Assembly: GCA_963676415.1 (NCBI GenBank) | Contig: OY781097.1 | Span: 4,216,001 to 4,280,000 of the forward strand | Source: G963662905 sp963676415 | GTDB lineage: Bacteria > Bacteroidota > Bacteroidia > Bacteroidales > WRLA01 | Length of the DNA: 64,000 nucleotides | Direction of reading: 5' to 3' | Shown: positions 27,492-36,263 of the stretch, piece after piece | Position numbering within the stretch: the first letter of the stretch is position 1 | Layout: the number at the start of each line of letters is the position of its first letter | The notes under the pieces: model-generated | The model's database searches: none | Seen by the model: the letters and a program-made list of their open reading frames with translations, nothing else | Told to the model about the DNA's origin: nothing | Position numbers and translations under genes: made by a program

Positions 27492-29009
27492 TTATTTTTT
27501 ATCTGTGGTATCTTTAACAAACATCACGGTAACTGCCGAAATCATCATGGAAAATCCTCCGATGATAAGCGCATAAATAGGTTCGCCACCAAAAACGCTT
27601 CCAATGAGAAACCCAAGGATACTGGCAGCCAGCATTTGGGGTATGACAATAAAAAAGTTGAAGATCCCCATATAAACGCCCATTTTACGAACCGGCAGAG
27701 CACCGGTAAGAATAGCATACGGCATGGAAAGGATGCTGGCCCAGGCCAGTCCGATCCCCAGCATGGAAAAAATGAGATAATCGGGATCTTGGATAAAATA
27801 AACAGAAATAAGGCTGATACCACCGATAATCAGGGATATCATATGCGTCACTTTCCGGCTGGTTCTTTTGGCAATTACCGGCAATAAAAACGCGAAAGCC
27901 GCCGCAAAGGCGTTGTACCAGGCAAACATAACGCCTACCCAATCAGCGCCATCATTATATAATTGTGATGAGGTATCTTCAGTACCATAAATGTGCGATG
28001 TTACCGCTGCGGTTGTATAAATCCACATACTAAACAGGGCAAACCAACTAAAAAACTGCACAATAGCGAGTTGCGACATTGTTTTTGGCATTCTGAGCAA
28101 ATCCATCTGGATGTGCACAAACCCATTGTCGGAGCGGTTTATTGATGTTAAATAACCACTGACTAACTGAACAAGACCAAAAACAGCAATGCCCACAGTA
28201 ACAATGTAGAGTTCCGCAGAAAGGCCGAACCAAAACACAGGAAAACTCAATACAAGGCCGATCAGGAGCGCAATAGAGCCTGTACGATAAAAACGTCCCA
28301 TAAAAGGCTTTGGATCATCTGTTTGCTCGTCTTCTGCTGCTTCCATTTCCGGATGTTCGGAACGTTGATATTCTTCCAATTTGTCCGGAGGATATTCTTT
28401 GGAGGTAAAAACCGTAACCAATACAGCGATAAAAAACACAGCGGCTCCTATAAAATAGGAAAGCTGCACCGATAGCGGGATTTCACCTTCGGCAGCAGTA
28501 TTTGCAACATCAAACCAATTGGTGAGCACATACGGCAGGTAGGATGCAACAAAAGCTCCAATACCAATAAAGAAACTCTGCATCGCAAAGCCGGTTGTGC
28601 GCTGTTCATCGGGCAGCATATCCCCAACAAATGCACGGAAAGGCTCCATGGAAACATTAATGGACGCATCCATGATCCAGAGCATACCTGCGGCAATCCA
28701 TAATGTGGGCGACATCGGCATGAAAATGAGTGCCAGTGAAGCCAAGATTGCTCCAATGAGGAAAAAAGGGCGACGACGACCAAGCTTGCACCAGGTTTTG
28801 TCGCTCATATGCCCAATAATTGGCTGCACGATCAAACCTGTTACAGGTGCAGCAATCCACAAAATCGGGATATCCTCTATGGAGGCTCCAAGCGTTTCAA
28901 AAATTCGTGAAGTATTTGCATTTTGAAGGGCAAAACCAAATTGAATGCCCAGAAATCCGAAACTCATATTCCAGATTTGCCAAAAAGATAAACGGGGCTT
29001 TTTTGTCAT
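27492..29009 (-). CDS. MFS/GPH-type sugar transporter (SLC45-like), probably maltose or maltodextrin
   Basis: 505 residues with about 12 hydrophobic segments and no signal peptide. The N-terminus (LSFWQIWNMSFGFLGIQFGF, then GHMSDKTWCKLGRRRPFF with the MFS loop 2-3 signature) matches the SLC45-like sugar/cation symporters of Bacteroidota. A central charged loop near 205-235 separates the two six-helix halves. It would carry a disaccharide with H+ or Na+ across the inner membrane. The malQ gene upstream on the same strand supports maltose or a short maltodextrin, but the substrate is inferred. The 29010-29193 gap upstream holds no clear promoter box. Confidence 0.85.
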   Translation of the reverse strand: MTKKPRLSFWQIWNMSFGFLGIQFGFALQNANTSRIFETLGASIEDIPILWIAAPVTGLIVQPIIGHMSDKTWCKLGRRRPFFLIGAILASLALIFMPMSPTLWIAAGMLWIMDASINVSMEPFRAFVGDMLPDEQRTTGFAMQSFFIGIGAFVASYLPYVLTNWFDVANTAAEGEIPLSVQLSYFIGAAVFFIAVLVTVFTSKEYPPDKLEEYQRSEHPEMEAAEDEQTDDPKPFMGRFYRTGSIALLIGLVLSFPVFWFGLSAELYIVTVGIAVFGLVQLVSGYLTSINRSDNGFVHIQMDLLRMPKTMSQLAIVQFFSWFALFSMWIYTTAAVTSHIYGTEDTSSQLYNDGADWVGVMFAWYNAFAAAFAFLLPVIAKRTSRKVTHMISLIIGGISLISVYFIQDPDYLIFSMLGIGLAWASILSMPYAILTGALPVRKMGVYMGIFNFFIVIPQMLAASILGFLIGSVFGGEPIYALIIGGFSMMISAVTVMFVKDTTDKK

Positions 29010-29193
29010 AATACAATCAGCATTAAGGTTTCATCTGTATAGGCTGCTGCTTCAACCTCGCATAAGCTTCATCTCCATCAGCTGGTTTATTAGCTGGTGC
29101 GCAAGACTCTACAGACAAGAATTATTTAGACTGCTCAAAAATACGGAATAAATTGGGTTTACGGCTATTTTCAAGGATTTTCTTAAGCATAAA

Positions 29194-29982
29194 CTACTTT
29201 ACCTTGGGATTGCCCATTCCCTGCAATTTTAGGTTTCTGCTCACCTGAATGCCTTCCTCCGGATCAAGTGGAGGCCCAATCGGAAGGATCAGTTCCCTGG
29301 TGTTATTTTGTGGGTTTTTTATTTCAGGGCTGATGGGATAGGCATTCATCAATTCGGAAGGGTATGCGCGCAGCATGGAAGTAATATCGCTTAAAGCCGT
29401 TTTGGGATGTATCCATTTCTGTTCCCATTGTTGTGGCAGAATAACCGGGCTCCGATGGTGTGGCAGCCTCTGCATCAACTGATTGGCCACACTTGTGATT
29501 ATTGCGAAAGAATGGACCTCCTCCCCGCTTTCGGGATTTTTCCAGATGTCCCAAATTCCTGCCATAGCAAAAGGCCGTACTTTATTTCTCAGATAAACCA
29601 AAAATGGCTTGTTGAGCTTTTCAGTAGTCGTGCCTTCAATAAAAGCATCGGCTATAACCAAACAACGCTGCGACCTGATGGGTTTCCGGAAAGCAGGCTT
29701 GTTGATAATATCCAGCCCCCCTGTATATTCCGGATTGTTTTCCTGGTTTTTATTGCCCTCGGAGCGTGCATTAATGAAGAGCTGATTTTTTTTTGCCCAA
29801 AAAGGGCTCAGGCCAAACCGCGACATCCGAATGGTATTTCCATCTTCGTATGTAAGGATAGCCGCTGATTGGCCGGGAGTAATATTATAGGAAGGAACAT
29901 AGGCGGAAGCATCCTGAAAAGCACAGTTAAAGCGCTTTTCAAGAACTTCCACCTTTTGTACGAGAATGTATCGCCCACACAT
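29194..29982 (-). CDS. SOS response-associated peptidase family protein (HMCES/YedK)
   Basis: 262 residues beginning MCGRYIL; after Met removal Cys2 is the catalytic residue that bonds to abasic sites in single-stranded DNA and protects them. Other family landmarks are YNITPGQSAAIL, SRFGLSPFWAKK, INARSEG with the conserved Asn and Arg, CLVIADAFIEG, and MQRLPHHRSPVIL with the active His. The protein is cytoplasmic and acts in DNA repair. The length is a little above the E. coli protein. It stands alone; no LexA-type box was recognised upstream. Confidence 0.93.
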   Translation of the reverse strand: MCGRYILVQKVEVLEKRFNCAFQDASAYVPSYNITPGQSAAILTYEDGNTIRMSRFGLSPFWAKKNQLFINARSEGNKNQENNPEYTGGLDIINKPAFRKPIRSQRCLVIADAFIEGTTTEKLNKPFLVYLRNKVRPFAMAGIWDIWKNPESGEEVHSFAIITSVANQLMQRLPHHRSPVILPQQWEQKWIHPKTALSDITSMLRAYPSELMNAYPISPEIKNPQNNTRELILPIGPPLDPEEGIQVSRNLKLQGMGNPKVK

Positions 29983-30019
29983 ATTTCAGATTTATTTTTC
30001 CTATTTGAAAAAGCTTTCC

Positions 30020-30107
30020 TATTTTTGTGCGGGCTGTCCTGCCAATTTATCTGCAACGCCTTGTCATGATTATTGGTACCTTGCTTTTAAGGACAGCCCT
30101 CTTTTTT
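30020..30107 (+). ncRNA. Candidate small structured RNA of about 75 nt with promoter box and terminator
   Basis: A -7 box TATTTTTG lies at 30020-30027. From 30031 the sequence GGGCTGTCCT pairs perfectly with AGGACAGCCC at 30090-30099, followed by TCTTTTTTG. Inside, CCAAT (30042-30046) pairs with ATTGG (30072-30076). A transcript starting near 30031 would thus be closed by a 5'-3' helix with a T-run directly after it. No start codon or protein-like frame explains this. It matches no RNA family I recognise, including SRP RNA, 6S RNA and tmRNA. It may instead be a terminator with an unusually long loop. No well-spaced -33 box was seen. Confidence 0.45.
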
Positions 30108-30207
30108 GAAAGGTTGGGTCACCGAGGCATTATTCACACTTTTTTCTACTTTGAAGGTTCATTGCCCCATTATATATTTGATGCGTTGATTTTATTGTTC
30201 AAAATAT

Positions 30208-30566
30208 GGTTCTACTAGGAATTCCGTGGAAACCTTTAATGTATTCAACGGTTGGAATACAGTTTTAACCTGCCTTATTCACAAAATATTCTATTACGCG
30301 CCCAAACCACTGCAATAGAGAGAAATGCTATCTTTTTGGTGCTCAAAATAGCTATGGCTATTCCTGTGCGCCAAAAATCTGCGCTTCCTCTCTCTTATTG
30401 CGGTTTGAACGCTCATGACGAAATTTCATGAATAAAGCAGGTTAAATACCTATCAAAATATAGAGAACTAAACCGGGACAAACTTTCCCAAAGTTTGAAA
30501 CTTTGCGAAAGTTTAACCTCCAATTCTTCCTCAATTTTGATTACCCACAAAAAAACGAGTAGAACC
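30208..30566. mobile_element. 359-bp element with GGTTCTAC terminal inverted repeats, carrying a nested second element
   Basis: The left end GGTTCTACTAGGAATTCCGT (from 30208) faces a degraded right end ccacaaaaaaacgag then tagaacc (to 30566). The flanking octamers are caaaatat and caaaaaat, 7 of 8 identical, which may be a target duplication. Inside lies a copy of the CCTG/CAGG element at 30265-30445. ISL3-family insertion sequences also have ends starting with GG and 8-bp duplications, so a non-autonomous relative is possible. No protein is encoded. Confidence 0.65.
30265..30445. mobile_element. 181-bp copy 2 of the CCTG/CAGG palindromic element, nested
   Basis: Runs from TTAACCTGCCTTATTCAC to ATGAATAAAGCAGGTTAA. 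It lacks about 25 bp near its right side compared with the copies at 27279 and 60696. A further right-end fragment (ttatgaacaaatcaggcta) is at 30642-30660. Confidence 0.8.
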
Positions 30567-30663
30567 CAAAAAATAAGCTTTAGCGAGGACGGGTTTCTTA
30601 AATTGTATTTTAGTATGTGTTATTGATACTACTGGGTGAGTTTATGAACAAATCAGGCTAGCA

Positions 30664-30690
30664 CAAAAAAACCCGCAAAATACGGGTTCA
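30664..30690 (-). terminator. Intrinsic terminator of the gene at 30714
   Basis: On the minus strand AACCCG (30688-30683) and CGGGTT (30675-30670) form a hairpin followed by T residues. Confidence 0.8.
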
Positions 30691-30713
30691 TTTTTTATGT
30701 TAAGAGATTTCTA

Positions 30714-31382
30714 TTATCCGATCAGGTTATTTTCACGGACAAATTTTTCAAAGAAATGGAAACCTTTTTGCTTTAACTCATCAAATATTTTATACTTTTC
30801 TGCACCTGTAGTAAAAACCAATGAACCGAGCTGCAACACACTATCTGTAGCAATACGCAAATCATGCAAAACTTTTTTCACATCTTCATCCTCTTTCAAG
30901 AACAAACGGCCATATACATATTCGGTATAAACCATATCATTGATACCGAGCTTTTTAAAGACCTGTTTTCGCGTTAAGTTTTGTTTTCGCGCCTCTTCCA
31001 AAAGTTTGATCGATGATTCTTCATCGACTATCTTATTTGACGCTGCAGGCTTTCTGGGCGTCACACTTTTCTTTACCGGTTTCTCTTTTACAACTTTATC
31101 AACCTTATCCGGTTTCAAGGTGCCCATTGTTATGGTGCGCCCTTCTTTGTTTAATCGTATAAGCGCTTCATTAATAGTATCATCAGACAAGGGTTTATGA
31201 CTGAATTCCCTAATAATTTCGCGTGACCGGTCTTTATTGATGATGCTGAAATTTTCAAAAATATCTTCTTCAAGCGCCAACACTTCTTCCTGAATTTCAG
31301 GATTCTCTTCTGCTCCACCAAGCATCATCAGTTTATATGTCAAAACATGATAATACTTCAATACAAGCACATCTATATTCAT
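30714..31382 (-). CDS. Conserved-looking hypothetical cytoplasmic protein
   Basis: 222 residues, hydrophilic and mostly helical, with no signal peptide or membrane segment. A lysine/proline-rich linker near residues 90-115 (VVKEKPVKKSVTPRKPAA) separates an N-terminal helical part from a C-terminal part with RKQVFKKLGINDMVYTEYV, which could be a helix-turn-helix-like segment. I do not recognise the family. Codon use looks like that of neighbouring genes, and a good terminator follows, so the gene is likely real. The 350-bp gap upstream (31383-31732) is AT-rich and holds only the pruA terminator. Confidence 0.7.
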   Translation of the reverse strand: MNIDVLVLKYYHVLTYKLMMLGGAEENPEIQEEVLALEEDIFENFSIINKDRSREIIREFSHKPLSDDTINEALIRLNKEGRTITMGTLKPDKVDKVVKEKPVKKSVTPRKPAASNKIVDEESSIKLLEEARKQNLTRKQVFKKLGINDMVYTEYVYGRLFLKEDEDVKKVLHDLRIATDSVLQLGSLVFTTGAEKYKIFDELKQKGFHFFEKFVRENNLIG

Positions 31383-31676
31383 ATCGTAATATTTAATTTG
31401 TTATTTTCCCATTAAGCCTGTAAAAGTACAGCCTTTTTGGTGATTGAGCAAGCAAATTACAAAATATTTTAATATTCCATTAAATTTTCATCAATAATAC
31501 ATGCTTAAATATGGGAAAGATTTTGTAAAACCCGATTCTATAAAGCGGATACCGGCTAATGGATTTATATACAAAGACAAAAAAAATTACTCGAAGAATA
31601 TAACATATCCAGAAATTAATAAATCAACTCAACAACTGATAATCAAACTAATAAGGTAAAATATTCAGTTTACAGC

Positions 31677-31706
31677 TAAAAAAAACCGTCCCTTTTGAGG
31701 ACGGCT
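31677..31706 (-). terminator. Intrinsic terminator of pruA
   Basis: On the minus strand CCGTCC (31704-31699) pairs with GGACGG (31691-31686), followed by a T-run. Confidence 0.85.
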
Positions 31707-31732
31707 TAAGTATAATATTATAAATTCAGATT

Positions 31733-33361
31733 TTATACATCCAACCAAGGATATTTGAAATCAACTGCAGGATTATAAACTTCTTTAATGTTACGTGGGT
31801 TGGTCCAACGGATGAGGTTCAGGTAAGAGCCTGCTTTATCATTGGTACCGGAAGCACGCGAACCGCCAAATGGCTGCATGCCAACAACAGCACCTGTCGG
31901 TTTATCGTTTACGTAGAAGTTACCGGCAGTGTAGCGCAGACGTTGCGTAATCATATCAGCGGCATAGCTATCCTGAGCAAATACAGCTCCGGTCAATGCA
32001 TAAGGTGAAGTTGTATCACAAAGTTCAAGGGCTTCGTCCAGTTTATTGTTGTCATAAACATAAACAGTAAGTACCGGGCCGAAAATCTCTTCTTCCATTG
32101 ACTTGAAGCGCGGATTGGTAACTTCGATAATGGTTGGTTCCACAAAATAACCAACCGACTTATCACCATTACCACCGGCCACGATAGTAGCTTCAGAAGA
32201 CTCTTTTGCAAAATTGATGTACGACATGATATTGTCAAATGAAGTTTCATCAATTACTGCGCCCATAAAGTTTTCCGGATTTGTAATATCACCCATTTTC
32301 ACTTCCTGAAGCATTTCCAGCATATAATCTCTCACGTCATTCCAAAGTGATTTAGGAACATACATGCGTGATGCGGCAGAACATTTTTGTCCCTGGAATT
32401 CGTATGCGCCTCGAATTGCATTGGCGGCAACGGCTTTTGCATTTGCAGATTCATGCACAAAGATGAAATCTTTACCACCAGTTTCACCTACAATACGCGG
32501 ATACGACTTATAATTGGGGAGGTTAGCAGCAGTAGCCTGCCAGAGGTGGTTAAAGGTATTATTGGATCCGGTAAAATGGATACCGCCCATATCTTTATTG
32601 GCCATAACATTTTTTCCAATGAGCGAACCACGTCCGGGAATAAAGTTAACAACGCCATCGGGCAAACCAGCTTCTTTGAAGATTTCCATCAGATAATAAT
32701 TGGAAAGCAAGGCTGTTGTGGCGGGTTTCCAAACAGTTGTAGTACCCATTTGAGCGGGAGCCAGGTTCAGGTTGGCAGCAATTGCTGTGAAGTTAAAAGG
32801 CGTTACTGTAAAAACAAAACCTTCCAACGGACGGTATTCGAGTCGGTTAAGGTGATCTGCTCCGGCATTTGGCTGATCGGCATAAATCTGGCTGGCGTAA
32901 TGTGCATTATAACGCAGGAAGTCAGAAGCCTCGCAAGCAGCTTCGATTTCTGCCTGGTGCATGGTTTTGCTCTGGCCAAGCATTGTTGCAGCATTGATCA
33001 GGTCGCGATGCTTACCGGTGAGCAGCTCAGCTATTTTCAGCATAATTGTGGTGCGCTTTTCAACAGAAAAGTTCGACCATTCCTTATGGGCAGCCATAGC
33101 AGCATCAATAGCCATTTTCACTTCTTTTTCGCCTACCTTATGATATTTTGCAAGTACGTGTTTGTGATTATGCGGCATCACAACATCACCAAGGTCACCG
33201 GTGCGCACTTCTTTACCACCAATAATCAGCGGAATTTCTATTTCCTGCTCTGATTGTCTTTTTGCTTCATTCAGGAGATCTTCACGTTCTGGAGATCCTT
33301 TGACATATCCTCTTACCGGTTCGTTTTCCGGCATTTCAAAAAAATACATTGAATTGTTCAT
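31733..33361 (-). CDS. pruA: L-glutamate gamma-semialdehyde (1-pyrroline-5-carboxylate) dehydrogenase
   Basis: 542 residues, the length of stand-alone P5C dehydrogenases. It oxidises glutamate gamma-semialdehyde to glutamate with NAD+, the second step of proline breakdown. Family landmarks are TVTPFNFTAIAANLNLAPA, GGIHFTGSNNTF, the general base Glu293 in IVGETGGKDF, the nucleophile Cys327 in EFQGQKCSAASRMY, and EEIFGPVLTVYVY. It is not fused to a proline dehydrogenase and none is in the window. A TAAATTTGC -7 box lies at 33418-33410. The ATG at 33361 gives a normal N-terminus; the in-frame Met5 is less likely. Confidence 0.95.
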   Translation of the reverse strand: MNNSMYFFEMPENEPVRGYVKGSPEREDLLNEAKRQSEQEIEIPLIIGGKEVRTGDLGDVVMPHNHKHVLAKYHKVGEKEVKMAIDAAMAAHKEWSNFSVEKRTTIMLKIAELLTGKHRDLINAATMLGQSKTMHQAEIEAACEASDFLRYNAHYASQIYADQPNAGADHLNRLEYRPLEGFVFTVTPFNFTAIAANLNLAPAQMGTTTVWKPATTALLSNYYLMEIFKEAGLPDGVVNFIPGRGSLIGKNVMANKDMGGIHFTGSNNTFNHLWQATAANLPNYKSYPRIVGETGGKDFIFVHESANAKAVAANAIRGAYEFQGQKCSAASRMYVPKSLWNDVRDYMLEMLQEVKMGDITNPENFMGAVIDETSFDNIMSYINFAKESSEATIVAGGNGDKSVGYFVEPTIIEVTNPRFKSMEEEIFGPVLTVYVYDNNKLDEALELCDTTSPYALTGAVFAQDSYAADMITQRLRYTAGNFYVNDKPTGAVVGMQPFGGSRASGTNDKAGSYLNLIRWTNPRNIKEVYNPAVDFKYPWLDV

Positions 33362-33409
33362 ACGATCAAGTGTTTTAGCGAAATACGTTTGTAGTTTCGT
33401 GTATTGCGC

Positions 33410-33418
33410 GCAAATTTA
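33410..33418 (-). promoter_or_regulatory. -7 box TAAATTTGC before pruA
   Basis: Minus-strand TAAATTTGC fits TAnnTTTGC and sits 48 bases before the pruA ATG. A TTTG lies 11 bases further upstream, too close for a standard -33. Confidence 0.5.
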
Positions 33419-33470
33419 ATTTTTTTAGACAAAATACATGCTTTGTTTCTTCAAAATTTAGGTATTCGGA

Positions 33471-36170
33471 TCACTTCTTGATAAATAAGCTACTGAGCCG
33501 TTTATGACCGCTGATCAATTCGAGCGTATAGAGCCCGGGGGCCAGTGCAGAAACATCAATTTTCTGTACCTTGGGGTTTGTAATATTCAGTACTTCCGTA
33601 CCGTTTTGGCTAAAAATGCGGATTAGTTCCCACTTCATGCCTCGATCAATGCCGGAAATGAGTATATAATTAACGGCTGGGTTGGGATGGATACCAAGGT
33701 CATTTCTGCTTTGCTTTTCAATACCAACACCGCCAACATGCACATAATCATTCATCGTGAGGGAATCTGATCCAAACATATTGCTAACTTTCAGTGTCAC
33801 TTCAAAAGTACCTGCTTCATTATAAAATACGGCTTCCGGAACCTGCATATCTGAAAACTCGGGTGTGCCTCCTTCTAAATACCAGGCCCATGCATCCGGA
33901 TTTCCGGTAGATTCATCAGAAAAGACAATGCTTTCGCCTGCAACAATTTCCGTAACATCAGCGCTAAATTGCGCTACGGGCGCCTCACCAGCTGTGATAT
34001 AACCTTCTTTTAGGATCGTATTGGTACCGAATTCATTGGTAACGGTCAGTTCAACATTGAATGTACCACTACCCGCATACAAAATCCCCTGAGGGTTTTG
34101 CTCCGTTGATGATGCCGGTTCTCCACCTTCAAAAGCCCAAAGCCAGGATGTAGGCTGACCAGCTGAGAGGTCGCTAAAATCAATACTGTTTCCTGTAGCA
34201 ATAATTTGTTGTGATGCTTCAAAATCGGCTTCAGGAGCTGCATTTATTGTAATATACGCCTGCCTGACCTTAATTTGCTCACCATATTCATTGGATGCTT
34301 TAAGACTAACTGTATATGTACCTGCATTTTGGTAGGCATGTATTGGGTTCTGCTCTTGTGAAGTTTCCCAATCACCAAATGTCCAGTGCCATTCCGTTGG
34401 ATTTTGGGAACTCAAATCGGTAAACTGTATTTCCTCACCCACATTGGCGACCAAAGGTTCGGCCTGAAAATCTGCAAAAGGAGCTCCTACAGTAATATAC
34501 GCTTCTTTGGTTACTGTAAAAGTGTGGTATTCATTGGAAGCGGTGAGTGTTACTGCATAAACTCCGGCTGTTTCATAGCTGATATTCTGTGGATTCTGTT
34601 CGTTTGATGTTGCCGGTGATGCTCCTTCAAATGTCCATTCCCAGCTGTATGGATCACCATTGGAGATATCCATGAAATTCACAGAAGATCCCGTGAGGAG
34701 ATAATCGTTATTCACTTCAAAATCTACCTGAAGATCCGGGTTAAGCGCAACATCAATTGTTTTCGTTTGGTACTTATTAATGTTTGCCTGGATATTTTTG
34801 GTGATATAGCCCGGAGCTGAGTAACGTATCGTATAGGTTCCTTCATAAATCATACGCTTATAATAACCATAAGGCAAGCTTGAATAGACCCACGAGCTAT
34901 CCTGAACCAGGTCGTGATCCACAACAAAAACTTCTGCAACAATTGGTTCTCCTGTTATAGCTGAAGTCACAATACCTTCAAAACCGTATGCAGCCTGTTC
35001 TATATAGTTTAATAGTGAGCGGTAATTATATTCCCAATGGTTTTCCAGTTCTGCTTCAGGTAATACTTTTGTATTGGAAATCTCCAGAGTAAATTCCCGG
35101 CATTGATGAAAATAATTCATATAGTCCTGTCGGGATCCCGATGTTGTGTACCATGCATATCCATTGGTAATACCATTATCGAGGTCGTCCATATAACCTG
35201 TTGGACTATATAAATGTGCTGTATCGGCATATTCACGGCACACAAATTCCCACCAATCAGTATCCGGATGAAGTCTTTGCCAGGTATCCCATGGGTAGTT
35301 ACAGACCTCGGCGCCGCCGTGCCAATTTGATGATAGGGCAAAATCCTGCTCCTGGGCAAGATCCATCATTGCAATATTTTCAATCTGCCATGCATTTCCA
35401 TCAGGATGAGGGCCGTCTTCCGGATCCGGGAAATTCCTGTTCAAGTCAATTCCATTGGCATTTGCCCTTGTTGATCCATAAACTGTATTGTTTCCTCCGG
35501 CAAAAGTGCCATCAGGATTGGCCAGTGGGTTAATCCAAATATCCAGTGTATTGACCATGTTTGTAATGCGGTCTGAATTTCCGTAATTTATCAGGAAATA
35601 ATCGATCAAGCGCAGTGCCAGAATATATCCTGCTGTTTCATCGCCGTGCATTGTTGAGGTGTACATTGCTTGAGTTTCTCCTTCATCAACGCCCACATTA
35701 TCCGATATACGGGCAAAAAGCAATTTACGTCCCTGGATACTCTCACCGATTTCTACAATTTCACAAATATCCGGATAATCACTTGCAAACTGATACATCA
35801 TATCCACATAAGCTTCATAGGTAGGATAAAAATCCCAGGTTTCAATTTCCCTGATATTCACTTTGTTTTTCATATTGGGATTGGCAATTAATTTGCCAGG
35901 ATGAGTAAGCATCTCAAATTCTATATCTTTTTGCATAAATTGCTTCATTTCGGCTTTGTTGGCATAAGCCCAAACCGTATTCCCTTCTACCTTATCGATA
36001 GAAATCATTTTAGCAAGTTCGGGTGATTTTTGGTCTTCTGCAACATCAAATTTAAAATAAGCTTCGATGTTTTCATTGAAATAGTTTTCCATTTCTTTTT
36101 GCTGAGCATTCAGGCAGGTAGCAAAAAACAATGCCGTTGCCAGAACAATCAGATTCAATTTCTTTTCCAT
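33471..36170 (-). CDS. Secreted M14 zinc carboxypeptidase with four PKD domains and T9SS sorting domain
   Basis: The frame is open from 36242, but ATG 36170 gives the signal peptide MEKKLNLIVLATALFFATCL and avoids an upstream terminator hairpin; 899 residues. The peptidase domain (about 95-400) has HGDETAGY with zinc ligands His and Glu, DLNRNFPD for substrate binding, NWHGGAEV with the third ligand, and the catalytic Glu in EFTLEISN. A carboxypeptidase-regulatory-like domain follows (about 405-480), then four PKD repeats (493-820, each with a W-x-F/L-G/E-G pattern and a closing YITxG-like strand). The last 80 residues form a type A sorting domain (GIHPNPAVNYILI ... ALAPGLYTLEL). It is predicted to digest extracellular peptides. 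Confidence 0.93.
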   Translation of the reverse strand: MEKKLNLIVLATALFFATCLNAQQKEMENYFNENIEAYFKFDVAEDQKSPELAKMISIDKVEGNTVWAYANKAEMKQFMQKDIEFEMLTHPGKLIANPNMKNKVNIREIETWDFYPTYEAYVDMMYQFASDYPDICEIVEIGESIQGRKLLFARISDNVGVDEGETQAMYTSTMHGDETAGYILALRLIDYFLINYGNSDRITNMVNTLDIWINPLANPDGTFAGGNNTVYGSTRANANGIDLNRNFPDPEDGPHPDGNAWQIENIAMMDLAQEQDFALSSNWHGGAEVCNYPWDTWQRLHPDTDWWEFVCREYADTAHLYSPTGYMDDLDNGITNGYAWYTTSGSRQDYMNYFHQCREFTLEISNTKVLPEAELENHWEYNYRSLLNYIEQAAYGFEGIVTSAITGEPIVAEVFVVDHDLVQDSSWVYSSLPYGYYKRMIYEGTYTIRYSAPGYITKNIQANINKYQTKTIDVALNPDLQVDFEVNNDYLLTGSSVNFMDISNGDPYSWEWTFEGASPATSNEQNPQNISYETAGVYAVTLTASNEYHTFTVTKEAYITVGAPFADFQAEPLVANVGEEIQFTDLSSQNPTEWHWTFGDWETSQEQNPIHAYQNAGTYTVSLKASNEYGEQIKVRQAYITINAAPEADFEASQQIIATGNSIDFSDLSAGQPTSWLWAFEGGEPASSTEQNPQGILYAGSGTFNVELTVTNEFGTNTILKEGYITAGEAPVAQFSADVTEIVAGESIVFSDESTGNPDAWAWYLEGGTPEFSDMQVPEAVFYNEAGTFEVTLKVSNMFGSDSLTMNDYVHVGGVGIEKQSRNDLGIHPNPAVNYILISGIDRGMKWELIRIFSQNGTEVLNITNPKVQKIDVSALAPGLYTLELISGHKRLSSLFIKK

Positions 36171-36207
36171 TGTTTGATTCTTGATTAATTGATATAATAG
36201 CCAGATA

Positions 36208-36237
36208 ACAAAAAAGGGTACGTTAAGCAACGCACCC
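36208..36237 (-). terminator. Intrinsic terminator between the TPR gene and the M14 peptidase gene
   Basis: On the minus strand GGGTGCGTT (36237-36229) pairs with AACGTACCC (36224-36216, one G-U), followed by six T. It separates the two transcription units. Confidence 0.8.
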
Positions 36238-36263
36238 CACAAAATTATAAAAGACTTTCTTTA

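Noticed and set aside
32387..33253. 288-codon open frame on the plus strand
   Set aside because: It lies wholly opposite the clear pruA gene and its translation has no protein-like pattern.
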